64,000 nucleotides of DNA from Streptomyces sp. NBC_00083. Its GTDB lineage: Bacteria > Actinomycetota > Actinomycetes > Streptomycetales > Streptomycetaceae. The number at the start of each line of letters is the position of its first letter. Within the stretch, counting starts at the first letter, position 1. The notes under the pieces are model-generated. The model made no database searches. It was not told where the DNA came from and saw nothing but the letters and a program-made list of their open reading frames with translations. The stretch spans positions 1,364,001-1,428,000 of the forward strand of contig NZ_JAPELY010000001.1 of assembly GCF_026343295.1 (NCBI RefSeq), given 5' to 3'. The translations under genes and the position numbers were made by a program. This document shows, piece after piece, positions 34,244 through 42,383 of this stretch.

Positions 34244-35398
34244 CTAGCGCGCCCGCTTCACCGCGCGCAGCACCACGAACTTCGGGTCCGACGCCACCAC
34301 GTCGCACGCGCCGAACATGCGCCGCAGCTTCTCGTGGTAGCCCAGGTGCCGGTTGCCGACGACCCACAGCTCGCCGCCGTCGCGCAGCGCGGCGCGGGCG
34401 TCCGCGAACATGCGCGAGGAGGTGCGGTCCGTCGTGGTCTGGTGGGTGTGGAACGGCGGGTTGTTGAGGACCAGGTCGGCCGTGCCGGGCGGGAACGCGG
34501 CGAGCCCGTCGCCGAGGTGGAAGTCGGCGCGCCGCACGGGGCCCGCGCACATCCGGAAGGTGGCCTCGGCCGACGCCATCGCCGGATGCGACTCGTCGGC
34601 GAACGTGATGCGCGCCTCGGGGTTGGCGAGCGCCGCCGCCGTGCCGACGATGCCGTTGCCGCAGCCCAGGTCGACCACGTGGTCGGGGCCGGTGCGCTCG
34701 GGCAGGTGCTGGAGCAGGAAGCGGGTGCCGATGTCGAGCCGGTCCGCGCAGAACACCCCGGCGTGGTTGGTCACCGCGAGCCCGGACGCGGGGCCGATGC
34801 CCAGCTCCAGGGAGTACGTCAGGGGCCAGGGGTTGCGGGGCCTGGTCAGCTCCGGGTCCGGGGTGGTGAAGATCAGCCGGGCCTTCTTCTCGGCGAGCGA
34901 CGTCTTCGTCGGGCCGAGGATCCGCTCGAACAGGGTCAGCGTGGAGGTGTGGATCTCCTTGACCATGCCGGTGCCGACGACCACCGTGCCCGCGTGCACC
35001 GAGGGCGCGATGCGGTGCAGCTGGTCCTCCAGGAGACCGAGGCTCTTGGGCACCCGCACCAGCAGCACGTCGACGCGCTCGGGCACCTCGTCGCGGGTCG
35101 AGAGGAGCCGTACGGAACCCGGCGCGAAGCCGGCCCGCGTCAGATTGGCCCGGGTCGCCTCCTGGGCCAGGAACGAGTCGCTGATCTGCGCGGGCCCGTG
35201 CTCGGCGAGCGCCGTCGTGAGCGCGCCCCAGCGGTCGCCGGTCACGACGACGGTTCCCGACAGGTCGAGGCCCCCGGTCGCGGCGAGGTGACGCAGCAGG
35301 TATTCGTCGGCGGCGTCCCAGGCCCGCAGCGGGTCGCGGGGGTCTTCCGGGAATCGGGTCAGGTCGTGCTCGCCCCAGGGCGTGATCATGCGGTTCAT
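34244..35398 (-). CDS. Class I SAM-dependent rRNA methyltransferase (RsmC/RlmG type)
   Basis: A 384-residue methyltransferase with the two-domain layout of RsmC/RlmG enzymes, which methylate guanine N2 in ribosomal RNA. The C-terminal catalytic domain shows the SAM-binding VVDLGCGNGIVGTAAAL and the N-P-P-F active-site motif in LVLNNPPFHTHQ. The N-terminal domain (RWGALTTALAEHGP, VLLVRVPKSLGLLEDQL) is a degenerate copy used for substrate binding. Which rRNA position is modified cannot be read from the sequence. The start ATG gives MNRMITPWGEHDL. Confidence 0.85.
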   Translation of the reverse strand: MNRMITPWGEHDLTRFPEDPRDPLRAWDAADEYLLRHLAATGGLDLSGTVVVTGDRWGALTTALAEHGPAQISDSFLAQEATRANLTRAGFAPGSVRLLSTRDEVPERVDVLLVRVPKSLGLLEDQLHRIAPSVHAGTVVVGTGMVKEIHTSTLTLFERILGPTKTSLAEKKARLIFTTPDPELTRPRNPWPLTYSLELGIGPASGLAVTNHAGVFCADRLDIGTRFLLQHLPERTGPDHVVDLGCGNGIVGTAAALANPEARITFADESHPAMASAEATFRMCAGPVRRADFHLGDGLAAFPPGTADLVLNNPPFHTHQTTTDRTSSRMFADARAALRDGGELWVVGNRHLGYHEKLRRMFGACDVVASDPKFVVLRAVKRAR

Positions 35399-35506
35399 TG
35401 TGTGCCAGGCTAACCCGAAACGGCGTCCCGGCCCCGCCGCGGCCGCCCGGGGCCCGGTCCCCGGCCCGCCCCGCCCGGCCCTCTCCGCCGGGCTCAGCCG
35501 CCTCGC

Positions 35507-36154
35507 TCAGCCCCGGTCGAGGTAGGCGAGGACCGCGAGGACCCGGCGGTTGTCGTCGTCCGAGACCGGCAGGCCCAGCTTCGCGAAGATGTTGGACGTG
35601 TGCTTGGCGATGGCCCGCTCCGTCACCACCAGACGCTCGGCTATCGCCGCGTTGGAGCGGCCCTGCGCCATCAGCTCCATCACCTCCAGCTCGCGCGGGG
35701 TGAGCCCGCCGAGCGGCTCGTCCCGCGCCTTGCGGGAGAGCAGCTGCTGGATCACCTGGGGGTCCATCGCGGTGCCGCCGCCCGCCACCCGGCGTACCGC
35801 GTCGATGAACTGCTCCGCGTCGAAGACCCGGTCCTTGAGGAGGTAGCCGACCCCGCCGTCACCGTCCGCGAGGAGCTCGCGCGCGTACAACTGCTCCACG
35901 TGCTGGGACAGGACGAGGACCGGCAGGCCGGGCCGGGCGCGGCGGGCGGCCAGCGCGCACTGGAGCCCCTCGTCGGTGTGTGACGGCGGGAGCCGGACGT
36001 CGACGATCGCGACGTCCGGCTCCAGGTCGGCGAAGGCCCGGGTCAGCTCGGGCCCGCTCTCCACGGCGGCGAGGATCTCGAAGTCGAACGCCTCCAACAT
36101 CCTGACCAGGCCGTCGCGGAGCAGGAACAGGTCTTCGGCTAGGACAACGCGCAA
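35507..36154 (-). CDS. LuxR/NarL-family response regulator
   Basis: A 215-residue response regulator. The receiver has the acidic pair near residues 7-8, phospho-acceptor D52 (VAIVDVRLPP) and a conserved lysine (YLLKDRV). The C-terminal LuxR helix-turn-helix reads LTPRELEVMELMAQGRSNAAIAERL. Start TTG 36154 is chosen because GGAG lies five bases upstream and it gives the family-typical beginning M-R-V-V-L-A-E-D. This makes a 16-base overlap with the kinase gene, hence coupled translation. Confidence 0.92.
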   Translation of the reverse strand: MRVVLAEDLFLLRDGLVRMLEAFDFEILAAVESGPELTRAFADLEPDVAIVDVRLPPSHTDEGLQCALAARRARPGLPVLVLSQHVEQLYARELLADGDGGVGYLLKDRVFDAEQFIDAVRRVAGGGTAMDPQVIQQLLSRKARDEPLGGLTPRELEVMELMAQGRSNAAIAERLVVTERAIAKHTSNIFAKLGLPVSDDDNRRVLAVLAYLDRG

Positions 36155-37401
36155 GGGATCTCCATCGTCACCAACGTGGGACCGCCTACGGGGCTGCTGA
36201 CGGCCAGGACACCGTCGAATGTACCGAGCCGCCGCTCGACCCCGCTCAGGCCGCCGCCCGCACCGGTCCGCGCTCCGCCCCTGCCGTTGTCGCCGACCGA
36301 GACGCGCAACGCGCCCGCCCCGTACGACAGGTCGACCCAGATGCTGTCCGCCGCCGCGTGCTTGACGGCGTTGGTGAGCAGCTCGCTGACCGCGAAGTAG
36401 GCCGCCGACTCGACCGGCGCCTGCGCACGGGCCCGGTCCGGCAGCTCCACCGTCACCTCGGTCGGCACCGGCGTGCGCAGCGCCAACGCCCGCACGGCGT
36501 CCGCGAGTCCACGCTCGGCGAGGACCGGCGGATGGATGCCGCGCACCAGGTCGCGCAGCTCGGTCAGGGCCTCCGCGGAGGACGCGCGGGCCAGCGCGAG
36601 GAGCTCCTTGGCCTGCGCCGGATCCTTCTCGACGAGCGCCTCGATGGTGCCGAGGTTCATGCCCATGGCGACGAGCCGGGCCTGCGCCCCGTCGTGCAAG
36701 TCCCGCTCGATGCGGCGCAGTTCGGCCGCCGAGGTGTCCACGGCGTCGTGCCGCGTCTCGGTCAGGCGGTCCACGCGCTGCTCCAGCTGGGCCTCGCGCG
36801 AGGGGGCGAGCAGGGCGCGGGCGAGCGTGAAGTGGCCGCGCAGCAGGGCCGGGTTGACGAACAGGCCGAGCACGCAGATCGCGGTGCCGAGCGCGGCGGC
36901 GGCGTACGCGCTCGCCTGGCTCGTGACGTGGATGAAGAGGAACCAGACGCCCGCGTCGGCGACGGCCCGCCACACACCGAGCGCGAGCACCCAGCCGTAC
37001 GCGAGGTACAGGAGCAGCGCGGCCGGCAGCAGCGCGGTGATGAACCCGCCCGTCATGTCGGCGAGCAGCCAGCGCAGGTCGTGCCAGGTGGCCGGGGAGC
37101 GCAGCACGCCGGTGCACCGCTCGACCAGGCCGGCGAGACCCGGCCGGTTCGGGGGCGGCGGGTACGCCGACGCGATCCGCACCCCGGACCAGCGGGCCGC
37201 GAGCTCGCGCCGGAAGTCGGCGTGGGCCCGCAGCCGCCCGACGACGAGCGGGGTGGTGAGCACGCCGACGCCGATGGGTATGAGGCCGATCGAGACGACG
37301 GTCAGGGTGAACAGGACGATCGACCCCGCCAGCGCGAGCGGGGCCAGCGCCAGGCCCCGCACCCCTGCCAGGAGCGCGTCCCGTGCCTTGGTCGCAGTCA
37401 T
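36139..37401 (-). CDS. NarL-type sensor histidine kinase
   Basis: A 420-residue membrane histidine kinase. Hydrophobic segments at about 17-55 and 120-185 form a membrane sensor with no large extracytoplasmic loop, of the type that senses within the bilayer. The HisKA_3 box RRIERDLHDGAQARL carries H236. The ATPase domain has the N box (SELLTNAVKHA) and the G box (VGDNGRGGA). It pairs with the overlapping response regulator downstream. The signal is unknown. Confidence 0.92.
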   Translation of the reverse strand: MTATKARDALLAGVRGLALAPLALAGSIVLFTLTVVSIGLIPIGVGVLTTPLVVGRLRAHADFRRELAARWSGVRIASAYPPPPNRPGLAGLVERCTGVLRSPATWHDLRWLLADMTGGFITALLPAALLLYLAYGWVLALGVWRAVADAGVWFLFIHVTSQASAYAAAALGTAICVLGLFVNPALLRGHFTLARALLAPSREAQLEQRVDRLTETRHDAVDTSAAELRRIERDLHDGAQARLVAMGMNLGTIEALVEKDPAQAKELLALARASSAEALTELRDLVRGIHPPVLAERGLADAVRALALRTPVPTEVTVELPDRARAQAPVESAAYFAVSELLTNAVKHAAADSIWVDLSYGAGALRVSVGDNGRGGARTGAGGGLSGVERRLGTFDGVLAVSSPVGGPTLVTMEIPCALS

Positions 37402-37521
37402 CGCTTCCCCGTTTCGCCGGTGCCGGTGGTGAGGTCACCAGTCTCGCCGAGCGCCCCGGCGCAGGTCACGGGGTTTCGCCCCCGGCCCGGGGTGGTGCTG
37501 CCACCACCCCGGCGCCGGGGG

Positions 37522-38115
37522 TCAGGGCGCGTACTTGTAGCCCACGCGCCGTACGGTCTGGATGGCGGCGCGGTGCTCGGCGCCGAGCTTTCGGCGCAGC
37601 CGGGCCACGTGGACGTCCACGGTGCGGCCGTCGCCCACGTGCCCGTACCCCCACACGGTGCTCACCAGCTGGTCGCGGGTGTGCACCCGGTGCGGATGGG
37701 CCACCAGGTGGGCGAGCAGCTCGAACTCCAGGTAGGTGAGGTCGAGTTGTGCGCCGTCCACCTCTGCGGTCCGGCGCACGGTGTCGATCCGTACGCGCGC
37801 GTCGCCGCCCGTCGCGGCGGCCTCGACCGGCACCGGCGTCAGCGGCTCGGGCGCCGCGGCGAGCACCGGGGGCTGCTGGTCGGCGGGGACGAGCACGAGG
37901 TAGCCGACCATCGGCGGACGGCCCGGCAGCGCGGGCAGGGTGTGCTGCGGGGCGGGGAGCCAGGTGGCGCCCGGCGGAAGGAAGTCGAGGACCTGGGCGG
38001 CGGCCGGACGGGCCGTCTCGTCGCGGTCCACGGCCCGCAGGCGGTGGCGGCCGAGCGGCAGGGCGGCGGGGGCCGCGGGGGCCGCGGGGGCGGGGAGGGT
38101 ACGGGTGTTCGCCAT
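37522..38115 (-). CDS. OmpR-type winged-helix regulator without a normal receiver
   Basis: A 197-residue DNA-binding protein. The C-terminal 95 residues are a trans_reg_C winged helix (LTYLEFELLAHLVAHPHRVHTRDQLVSTVWG, then DVHVARLRRKLG and TVRRVGYKY; quoted in parts). The first 100 residues are Ala/Pro-rich and lack a phosphorylatable receiver, so control is not by classical phosphotransfer. No kinase is adjacent on its 5' side. A 39-codon ORF lies 86 bases upstream on the same strand. Confidence 0.8.
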   Translation of the reverse strand: MANTRTLPAPAAPAAPAALPLGRHRLRAVDRDETARPAAAQVLDFLPPGATWLPAPQHTLPALPGRPPMVGYLVLVPADQQPPVLAAAPEPLTPVPVEAAATGGDARVRIDTVRRTAEVDGAQLDLTYLEFELLAHLVAHPHRVHTRDQLVSTVWGYGHVGDGRTVDVHVARLRRKLGAEHRAAIQTVRRVGYKYAP

Positions 38116-38201
38116 GAGAGGTCAGCTCTTTCGCGCGGAGAGTCGTCGGCAGGGACGTACGTCGGTGCGCGCGGGCCGAAGGCCTGGAGGGGATCGAGGC
38201 G

Positions 38202-38321
38202 TTAGAGGGCCGGCGCGTTCGTCGCGCGGCAACACACCCGGTCGAAGTCGTGGTCCTGGCGGGACGGCCAGAACGGTTCGAGGTCGCTGCGACCCGTCAC
38301 GGAGTTCTGGATGCTGGACAT
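38202..38321 (-). CDS. Micro-ORF, 39-residue Cys-Cys peptide
   Basis: A 39-residue reading frame beginning MSSIQNSVTGRSDLEPFWPS and ending VCCRATNAPAL. Nearly every third position is G or C, as in true genes here, and the composition (Trp, Phe, two adjacent cysteines) is unlike random high-GC translation. No clear ribosome-binding site precedes ATG 38321, so a leaderless start or a longer form is possible. It lies upstream of, and on the same strand as, the winged-helix regulator. It might be a conserved small protein, a leader peptide or a peptide precursor. Confidence 0.45.
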   Translation of the reverse strand: MSSIQNSVTGRSDLEPFWPSRQDHDFDRVCCRATNAPAL

Positions 38322-38531
38322 GCGCCCATTCAACCAGACGATCCGCCCCGAGCAGCAGTCCCCTCCCACGGACTGGTACGGATTCCTGGCACAGCGTGAC
38401 CGGAACCTGTGCCTCCGCGCGGGACTGCGCGGAGCCACGCGCGGCAGCCCGCGGGTACGCCGAAGGGCGCCCACCGCCGAGGCGGGGACGCCCAGTTGAC
38501 GCCGTGCCCGGTACGCACCGGGCCGGACGGC

Positions 38532-39572
38532 TCAGACCTGGCCGGCCTTTTCGAGCCCGGTGCAGCAGGTGTCGACGATGAGCCGGGTCACGACGTACGG
38601 GTCGACGTTGGCGTTGGGGCGGCGGTCCTCGATGTAGCCCTTCTTGTCCACCTCGACCTGCCACGGGATGCGGACCGAGGCGCCGCGGTCCGAGACGCCG
38701 TACTTGTACTGGTCCCACGGGGCGGTCTCGTGCAGACCGGTGAGGCGGTCGTCGATGCCGGCGCCGTAGTTCTTGACGTGGTCCATCGGCTTGGAGCCCT
38801 CGCCGAGCGCCTCGCACGCGGTGATGATCGCGTCGTAGCCCTCACGCATGGCCCTGGTGGAGAAGTTGGTGTGCGCGCCCGCACCGTTCCAGTCGCCCTT
38901 GACCGGCTTCGGGTCGAGGGTCGCCGACACGTCGAAGTCCTCGGCGGTGCGGTACAGCAGCCAGCGGGCGATCCACAGCTGGTCGGAGACCTCCAGCGGG
39001 CCGACGGGGCCGACCTGGAACTCCCACTGGCCGGGCATGACCTCGGCGTTGATGCCGGAGATGCTCAGACCCGCGGCGAGGCAGTGGTCGAGGTGCTGCT
39101 CGACGATGTCACGGCCGAAGATCTCGTCGGAGCCGACACCGCAGTAGTAACCGCCCTGCGCGGCCGGGAAGCCGTTCACGGGGAAGCCGAGCGGGCGGGC
39201 GCCGTCGAAGAAGGTGTACTCCTGCTCGATGCCGAAGATCGCCTCCTGGTCGGCGAACCGCTCGGCCACGGGGCGCAGCAGCGCACGGGTGTTGGACGCG
39301 TGCGGCGTCCCGTCGATGTCGAAGACCTCGCACAGGACGAGGATGTTCTCGCCGCCGCGGATCGGGTCCTGGCAGGAGAAGACGGGCTTGAGCACCCGGT
39401 CCGACGCGTGGCCCTCGGCCTGGTTGGTGCTGGACCCGTCGAAGCCCCACAGCGGCAGCTCGGCGACGCCGGCCGGCGAACCGGCCATGATCTTCGTCTT
39501 GGAGCGGAGCTTGGCGGTCGGCTCGGTGCCGTCGATCCAGATGTACTCGGCCTTGAACGTCACGAAAGCCAT
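38532..39572 (-). CDS. glnII: Glutamine synthetase type II
   Basis: A 346-residue eukaryote-like glutamine synthetase that joins glutamate and ammonia using ATP. Recognisable blocks are WGFDGSSTNQAEG (catalytic loop), AEVMPGQWEFQVGP, NGAGAHTNFSTRAMR and ENILVLCEVFDIDG. Unlike GlnA it lacks the tyrosine target of GlnE and is expected to be controlled mainly by transcription. A GlnR box lies 79-116 bases upstream of the ATG. The upstream neighbours on the same strand are the vWA/ARPP-2-like pair. Confidence 0.97.
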   Translation of the reverse strand: MAFVTFKAEYIWIDGTEPTAKLRSKTKIMAGSPAGVAELPLWGFDGSSTNQAEGHASDRVLKPVFSCQDPIRGGENILVLCEVFDIDGTPHASNTRALLRPVAERFADQEAIFGIEQEYTFFDGARPLGFPVNGFPAAQGGYYCGVGSDEIFGRDIVEQHLDHCLAAGLSISGINAEVMPGQWEFQVGPVGPLEVSDQLWIARWLLYRTAEDFDVSATLDPKPVKGDWNGAGAHTNFSTRAMREGYDAIITACEALGEGSKPMDHVKNYGAGIDDRLTGLHETAPWDQYKYGVSDRGASVRIPWQVEVDKKGYIEDRRPNANVDPYVVTRLIVDTCCTGLEKAGQV

Positions 39573-39650
39573 CCTCTGCGGGAGCTGCGGGGTGTCTGCG
39601 CGCTGCCACGCTGCGGCGCTGCGGTACGCCCGGCAGCCTCACACCCCGAA

Positions 39651-39688
39651 ATTTCCCGCCCGTTGCCCGTTTGTGAACCCGGTGTTAC
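39651..39688 (-). promoter_or_regulatory. GlnR box of glnII
   Basis: Read on the minus strand, the four five-base blocks GTAAC, TTCAC, GCAAC and GAAAT are separated by exactly six bases each. This matches the GlnR pattern gTnAc-n6-GaAAc repeated twice, with the second block poor. It overlaps the last codons of the preceding ARPP-2-like gene. GlnR activates nitrogen genes under nitrogen limitation in Streptomyces. Confidence 0.8.
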
Positions 39689-40785
39689 CTGGAGGGCTTC
39701 AGGAGGGCGGAAAAGCCCGCGTGGCGCATCCGCCTCGTCAGTTCCTCCGGCGTGGTCCCGAGCGCCTCGGCACATCGTCCGAGATGCCAGTCGTGAGCGG
39801 CGAGACTCTGCAGCAGATGGCCGCGCCGCACCTGGTTCTCGGAGAGGCGGAACGTCTTCAGGTACGCCACCCTGCCCTTGCGGTCGGTGATCGCCTCACC
39901 GATGTGCTGGGCCCGGCCGCTCCGCAGGAACGGCGGCAGGAAGCGCCACAGGTCGAAGCCGCCCATCCGGTACACCCGGCTGAAGGCGTAGGAGGCGTCG
40001 TACAGCTCGGCGGCCAGCACCGAGTCATGGGCCTCGCGCCAGGCCCGCTCCTGGGCGCGGGCCGCCGCCCGCAGGTCGGCGACGCCGCGCACGTGACGGT
40101 CGTCGATGCGGGCGGCGAACTCCTCGACGGGGCGTCCGTACCGCGCGTACTGGTGGATCAGTTCGCCGAACAGGTCCTGGAGCAGCGTGGCGTGCAGCGC
40201 CCGGTAGTCGTCCGGGTGCGGCACCGCGAAGGCGCCGCCCAGCGCGTCCGCCGCGTACACGAGGACACCGCACTGACCGGGGTGGATCTCGAACACCCGC
40301 AGCGCGTCGGCGAGGCCGGGCACCCGGGTCCCGAGGTAGGCGCTCTCGACGCGCGGCGAGAGCCCGGAGCGCACCGCCTCGCGCGACCAGGTGTCCCACA
40401 GCACGGACGGCCCGCCGAAGTGCAGCGCCAGATAGCCCTCCAGCGCCAGGTGAAGCGGCAGGAACCGCAGCCGGTCGCCCGGCCGCCGCTTCGCCATCCG
40501 GTGCAGCGGCACCCGGCTCGGCGGCCCCTCGCCCAGGCTCGTGCCGTACGCGGCGCCGGTGCCCTCGCCCGACCAGTCCGCGACGAAGCCGTGCGGGATG
40601 TAGGAGGTGTAGTGGCCGCCGTCGTTCAGGCGCATGAGCGAGGTCTCGTGCTCCTCGGTGCCGTACGCCTCCCGGTGCAGCCGCAGCCCCGCCACCGGCT
40701 CGGCGCGCAGCAGCGGCACCAGCCGGATGCCGCCCCACACCTGGGCGGGTCCGGCGGTGAGGCCGGTCAGGTCGAGCGAGGTCAT
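39685..40785 (-). CDS. Putative ARPP-2-like protein with C-terminal Fis-type helix-turn-helix
   Basis: A 366-residue protein. Its main part (about 1-300) has blocks such as ETSLMRLNDGGHYTSYIPHGFVADW and LHFGGPSVLWDTWSREAV (quoted in parts). I associate these, with limited certainty, with the ARPP-2 domain described in RNA-repair or conflict operons. The last 55 residues (LSENQVRRGHLLQSLAAHDWHLGRCAEALG) read as a Fis-like helix-turn-helix, so it may bind nucleic acid. Its ATG 40785 overlaps the vWA gene stop as ATGA, with GGAGG upstream. The tight coupling indicates a joint function. Confidence 0.65.
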   Translation of the reverse strand: MTSLDLTGLTAGPAQVWGGIRLVPLLRAEPVAGLRLHREAYGTEEHETSLMRLNDGGHYTSYIPHGFVADWSGEGTGAAYGTSLGEGPPSRVPLHRMAKRRPGDRLRFLPLHLALEGYLALHFGGPSVLWDTWSREAVRSGLSPRVESAYLGTRVPGLADALRVFEIHPGQCGVLVYAADALGGAFAVPHPDDYRALHATLLQDLFGELIHQYARYGRPVEEFAARIDDRHVRGVADLRAAARAQERAWREAHDSVLAAELYDASYAFSRVYRMGGFDLWRFLPPFLRSGRAQHIGEAITDRKGRVAYLKTFRLSENQVRRGHLLQSLAAHDWHLGRCAEALGTTPEELTRRMRHAGFSALLKPSR

Positions 40786-42203
40786 CGGCGGCCCTCCGTG
40801 AAGACGGCCGTACGGCGGTCCAGATACGCGTAGAGCTCGGCCAGGCCCGAACGTCCCTCGGCGAACTCGGCGATCTCCACCAGCGCGGGCAGGTCCTCCG
40901 CGTCCCGGATGCCGGCCGTCGGCACCGAGGGCGCGAGGCGGCGCACGTCGAAGCCGTCCGCGTCGTATACGGGATTGAGGTGCACGGCACGGGTACGCCG
41001 GTCCGGATCGAGCCGGGCGCGCCACACCCGCAGCACCTCGCCAGCCAGGCCCGGCGGCGCGTTGTCCCAGCCGTCGGAGACCACGACGAGGCGGTCCGGA
41101 CCGTCCTCCAGGGCGTCCAGGAGGCAGGAGCCGAGCGGGGTCGCGCCGCGGGGCCGCACGAGCAGCGGGTCCGTGCCGCCCGACGTCCAGCGTCCCCGGT
41201 ACGCCCCGGCGCCGGCCAGCGCCTCCAGGAGGAAGTGGCAGGCCAGCGCGACCGCGAGGGGGCGGCGGCGCTTCTCGCCCGAGCCGGACGAGGAGTAGCT
41301 GTCGTCGAGCACCGCCGAGACGCGGCCCCAGCTCCCCGCGTGCGGCCCGGCCGCCCGCGCCGCCGCGGCCCGCAGCGCGCCCGTCAGCTCGGCCCGGCGC
41401 GCGGAGCGTTCGTCGAGGCCGAGCGAGAGGACGAACAGGGCGAGCCGGGTCAGCCCCATGGAGGCCAGGTCGACGCCGGCCGCCCCCGGCCGTGCCTGGA
41501 CGCGCAGCCGCTCCAGCCGGGTGGCGCGGGGCGCGATCCCCTTCAGGAACACCGTGCGGTCCACCCCGTGCTTCGCCGCGAACCCCTCGGCGACCGTGAA
41601 CGGCAGCTCGTACAGGGCGGCCTGCTCGTAGTGGGCGCGGCGGTGGGCGTCGAGCAGCGGGTGCTCGTACCGCGCCCGGTGCCCCGGCCGGAACAGGAAG
41701 TCCCCCAACTCGCCCTCCGCGGACGGCAGATGGGCATGGCGGACCGCGGCCTTCAGGCCGGGCCGGTACTTCACCGCGTCGAACGCCGGGTCGGGGCGGG
41801 CCGCGAGCCAGTCGCGGAAGATCGCGCGGGTACGCCGGTTGTTGACCTTCGCGGTACGCAGCGCGCGCAGCAGCCGGTACACCCGCTGCGGAGGCAGCAC
41901 GGCGAGCCGTGCCGCGATCAGCCGCCCCTCGACGCGCTTGTCGTCGGCGCTCGCCTCGCCCGCGCTCTCCAGGAGGTGGCGCACGACGAGCGCGGCGTTG
42001 TGGTCGTTGATGTCCAGGGCGAGCACCGCGGCGTACACCCTGCGGTAGTTGATCCGTACGTACGCGTGGAGGAAGGCGAGGGAGAGCCGCTGCTCGTCCG
42101 CCGCCGAGTGGAACTCGCGCTGTCCGGTGGCGGTGACGGCGGCGTTCACGAAGAGGAGCACGTCCTCGGCCGCCACCAGGTCGGCGCGGCTCTCCTGAGC
42201 CAT
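40782..42203 (-). CDS. Ro60/TROVE-like protein with C-terminal vWA domain
   Basis: A 473-residue protein. Residues 1-290 are almost entirely helical (FLHAYVRINYRRVYAAVLAL, VYRLLRALRTAKVNNRRTR), the layout of the HEAT-like ring in Ro60/Rsr RNA-binding proteins. Residues 293-460 are a von Willebrand A domain with an intact metal-ion-dependent adhesion site: D300-x-S302-x-S304, T355 and D377-G (VVSDGWDN). By analogy it could form a ring that binds misfolded or Y-like RNA. The alternative is another vWA adaptor with a helical platform. ATG 42203 follows GGGAG. It is coupled to the ARPP-2-like gene. Confidence 0.65.
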   Translation of the reverse strand: MAQESRADLVAAEDVLLFVNAAVTATGQREFHSAADEQRLSLAFLHAYVRINYRRVYAAVLALDINDHNAALVVRHLLESAGEASADDKRVEGRLIAARLAVLPPQRVYRLLRALRTAKVNNRRTRAIFRDWLAARPDPAFDAVKYRPGLKAAVRHAHLPSAEGELGDFLFRPGHRARYEHPLLDAHRRAHYEQAALYELPFTVAEGFAAKHGVDRTVFLKGIAPRATRLERLRVQARPGAAGVDLASMGLTRLALFVLSLGLDERSARRAELTGALRAAAARAAGPHAGSWGRVSAVLDDSYSSSGSGEKRRRPLAVALACHFLLEALAGAGAYRGRWTSGGTDPLLVRPRGATPLGSCLLDALEDGPDRLVVVSDGWDNAPPGLAGEVLRVWRARLDPDRRTRAVHLNPVYDADGFDVRRLAPSVPTAGIRDAEDLPALVEIAEFAEGRSGLAELYAYLDRRTAVFTEGRR

Positions 42204-42383
42204 GGGGATCTCCCGTGCGTGGATGCGGAAGCCGGCCGGGGAATGGGGGCGCGAGCAGCGAAATGTTTGCTTCAGAGGCAAGTCCCGGAAGTCGCGCCGG
42301 AGTCCCGCGGCCGGCGTCGGAAACGTAGCATTCCGCCCCCCGGGGGCCGCCACCGGAATTCCGCCCGGGGCAGACTGGTCCCC

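Noticed and set aside
36155-37438. Extension of the response-regulator frame across the kinase gene
   Set aside because: It is the out-of-frame shadow of the histidine kinase. The kinase has the H box, N box and G box in the other frame.
42204-42383. A Y-like RNA gene next to the vWA protein
   Set aside because: The gap holds an AT-richer patch and short inverted repeats, but no structure I can assign as a Y RNA. A covariance search would be needed to claim it.
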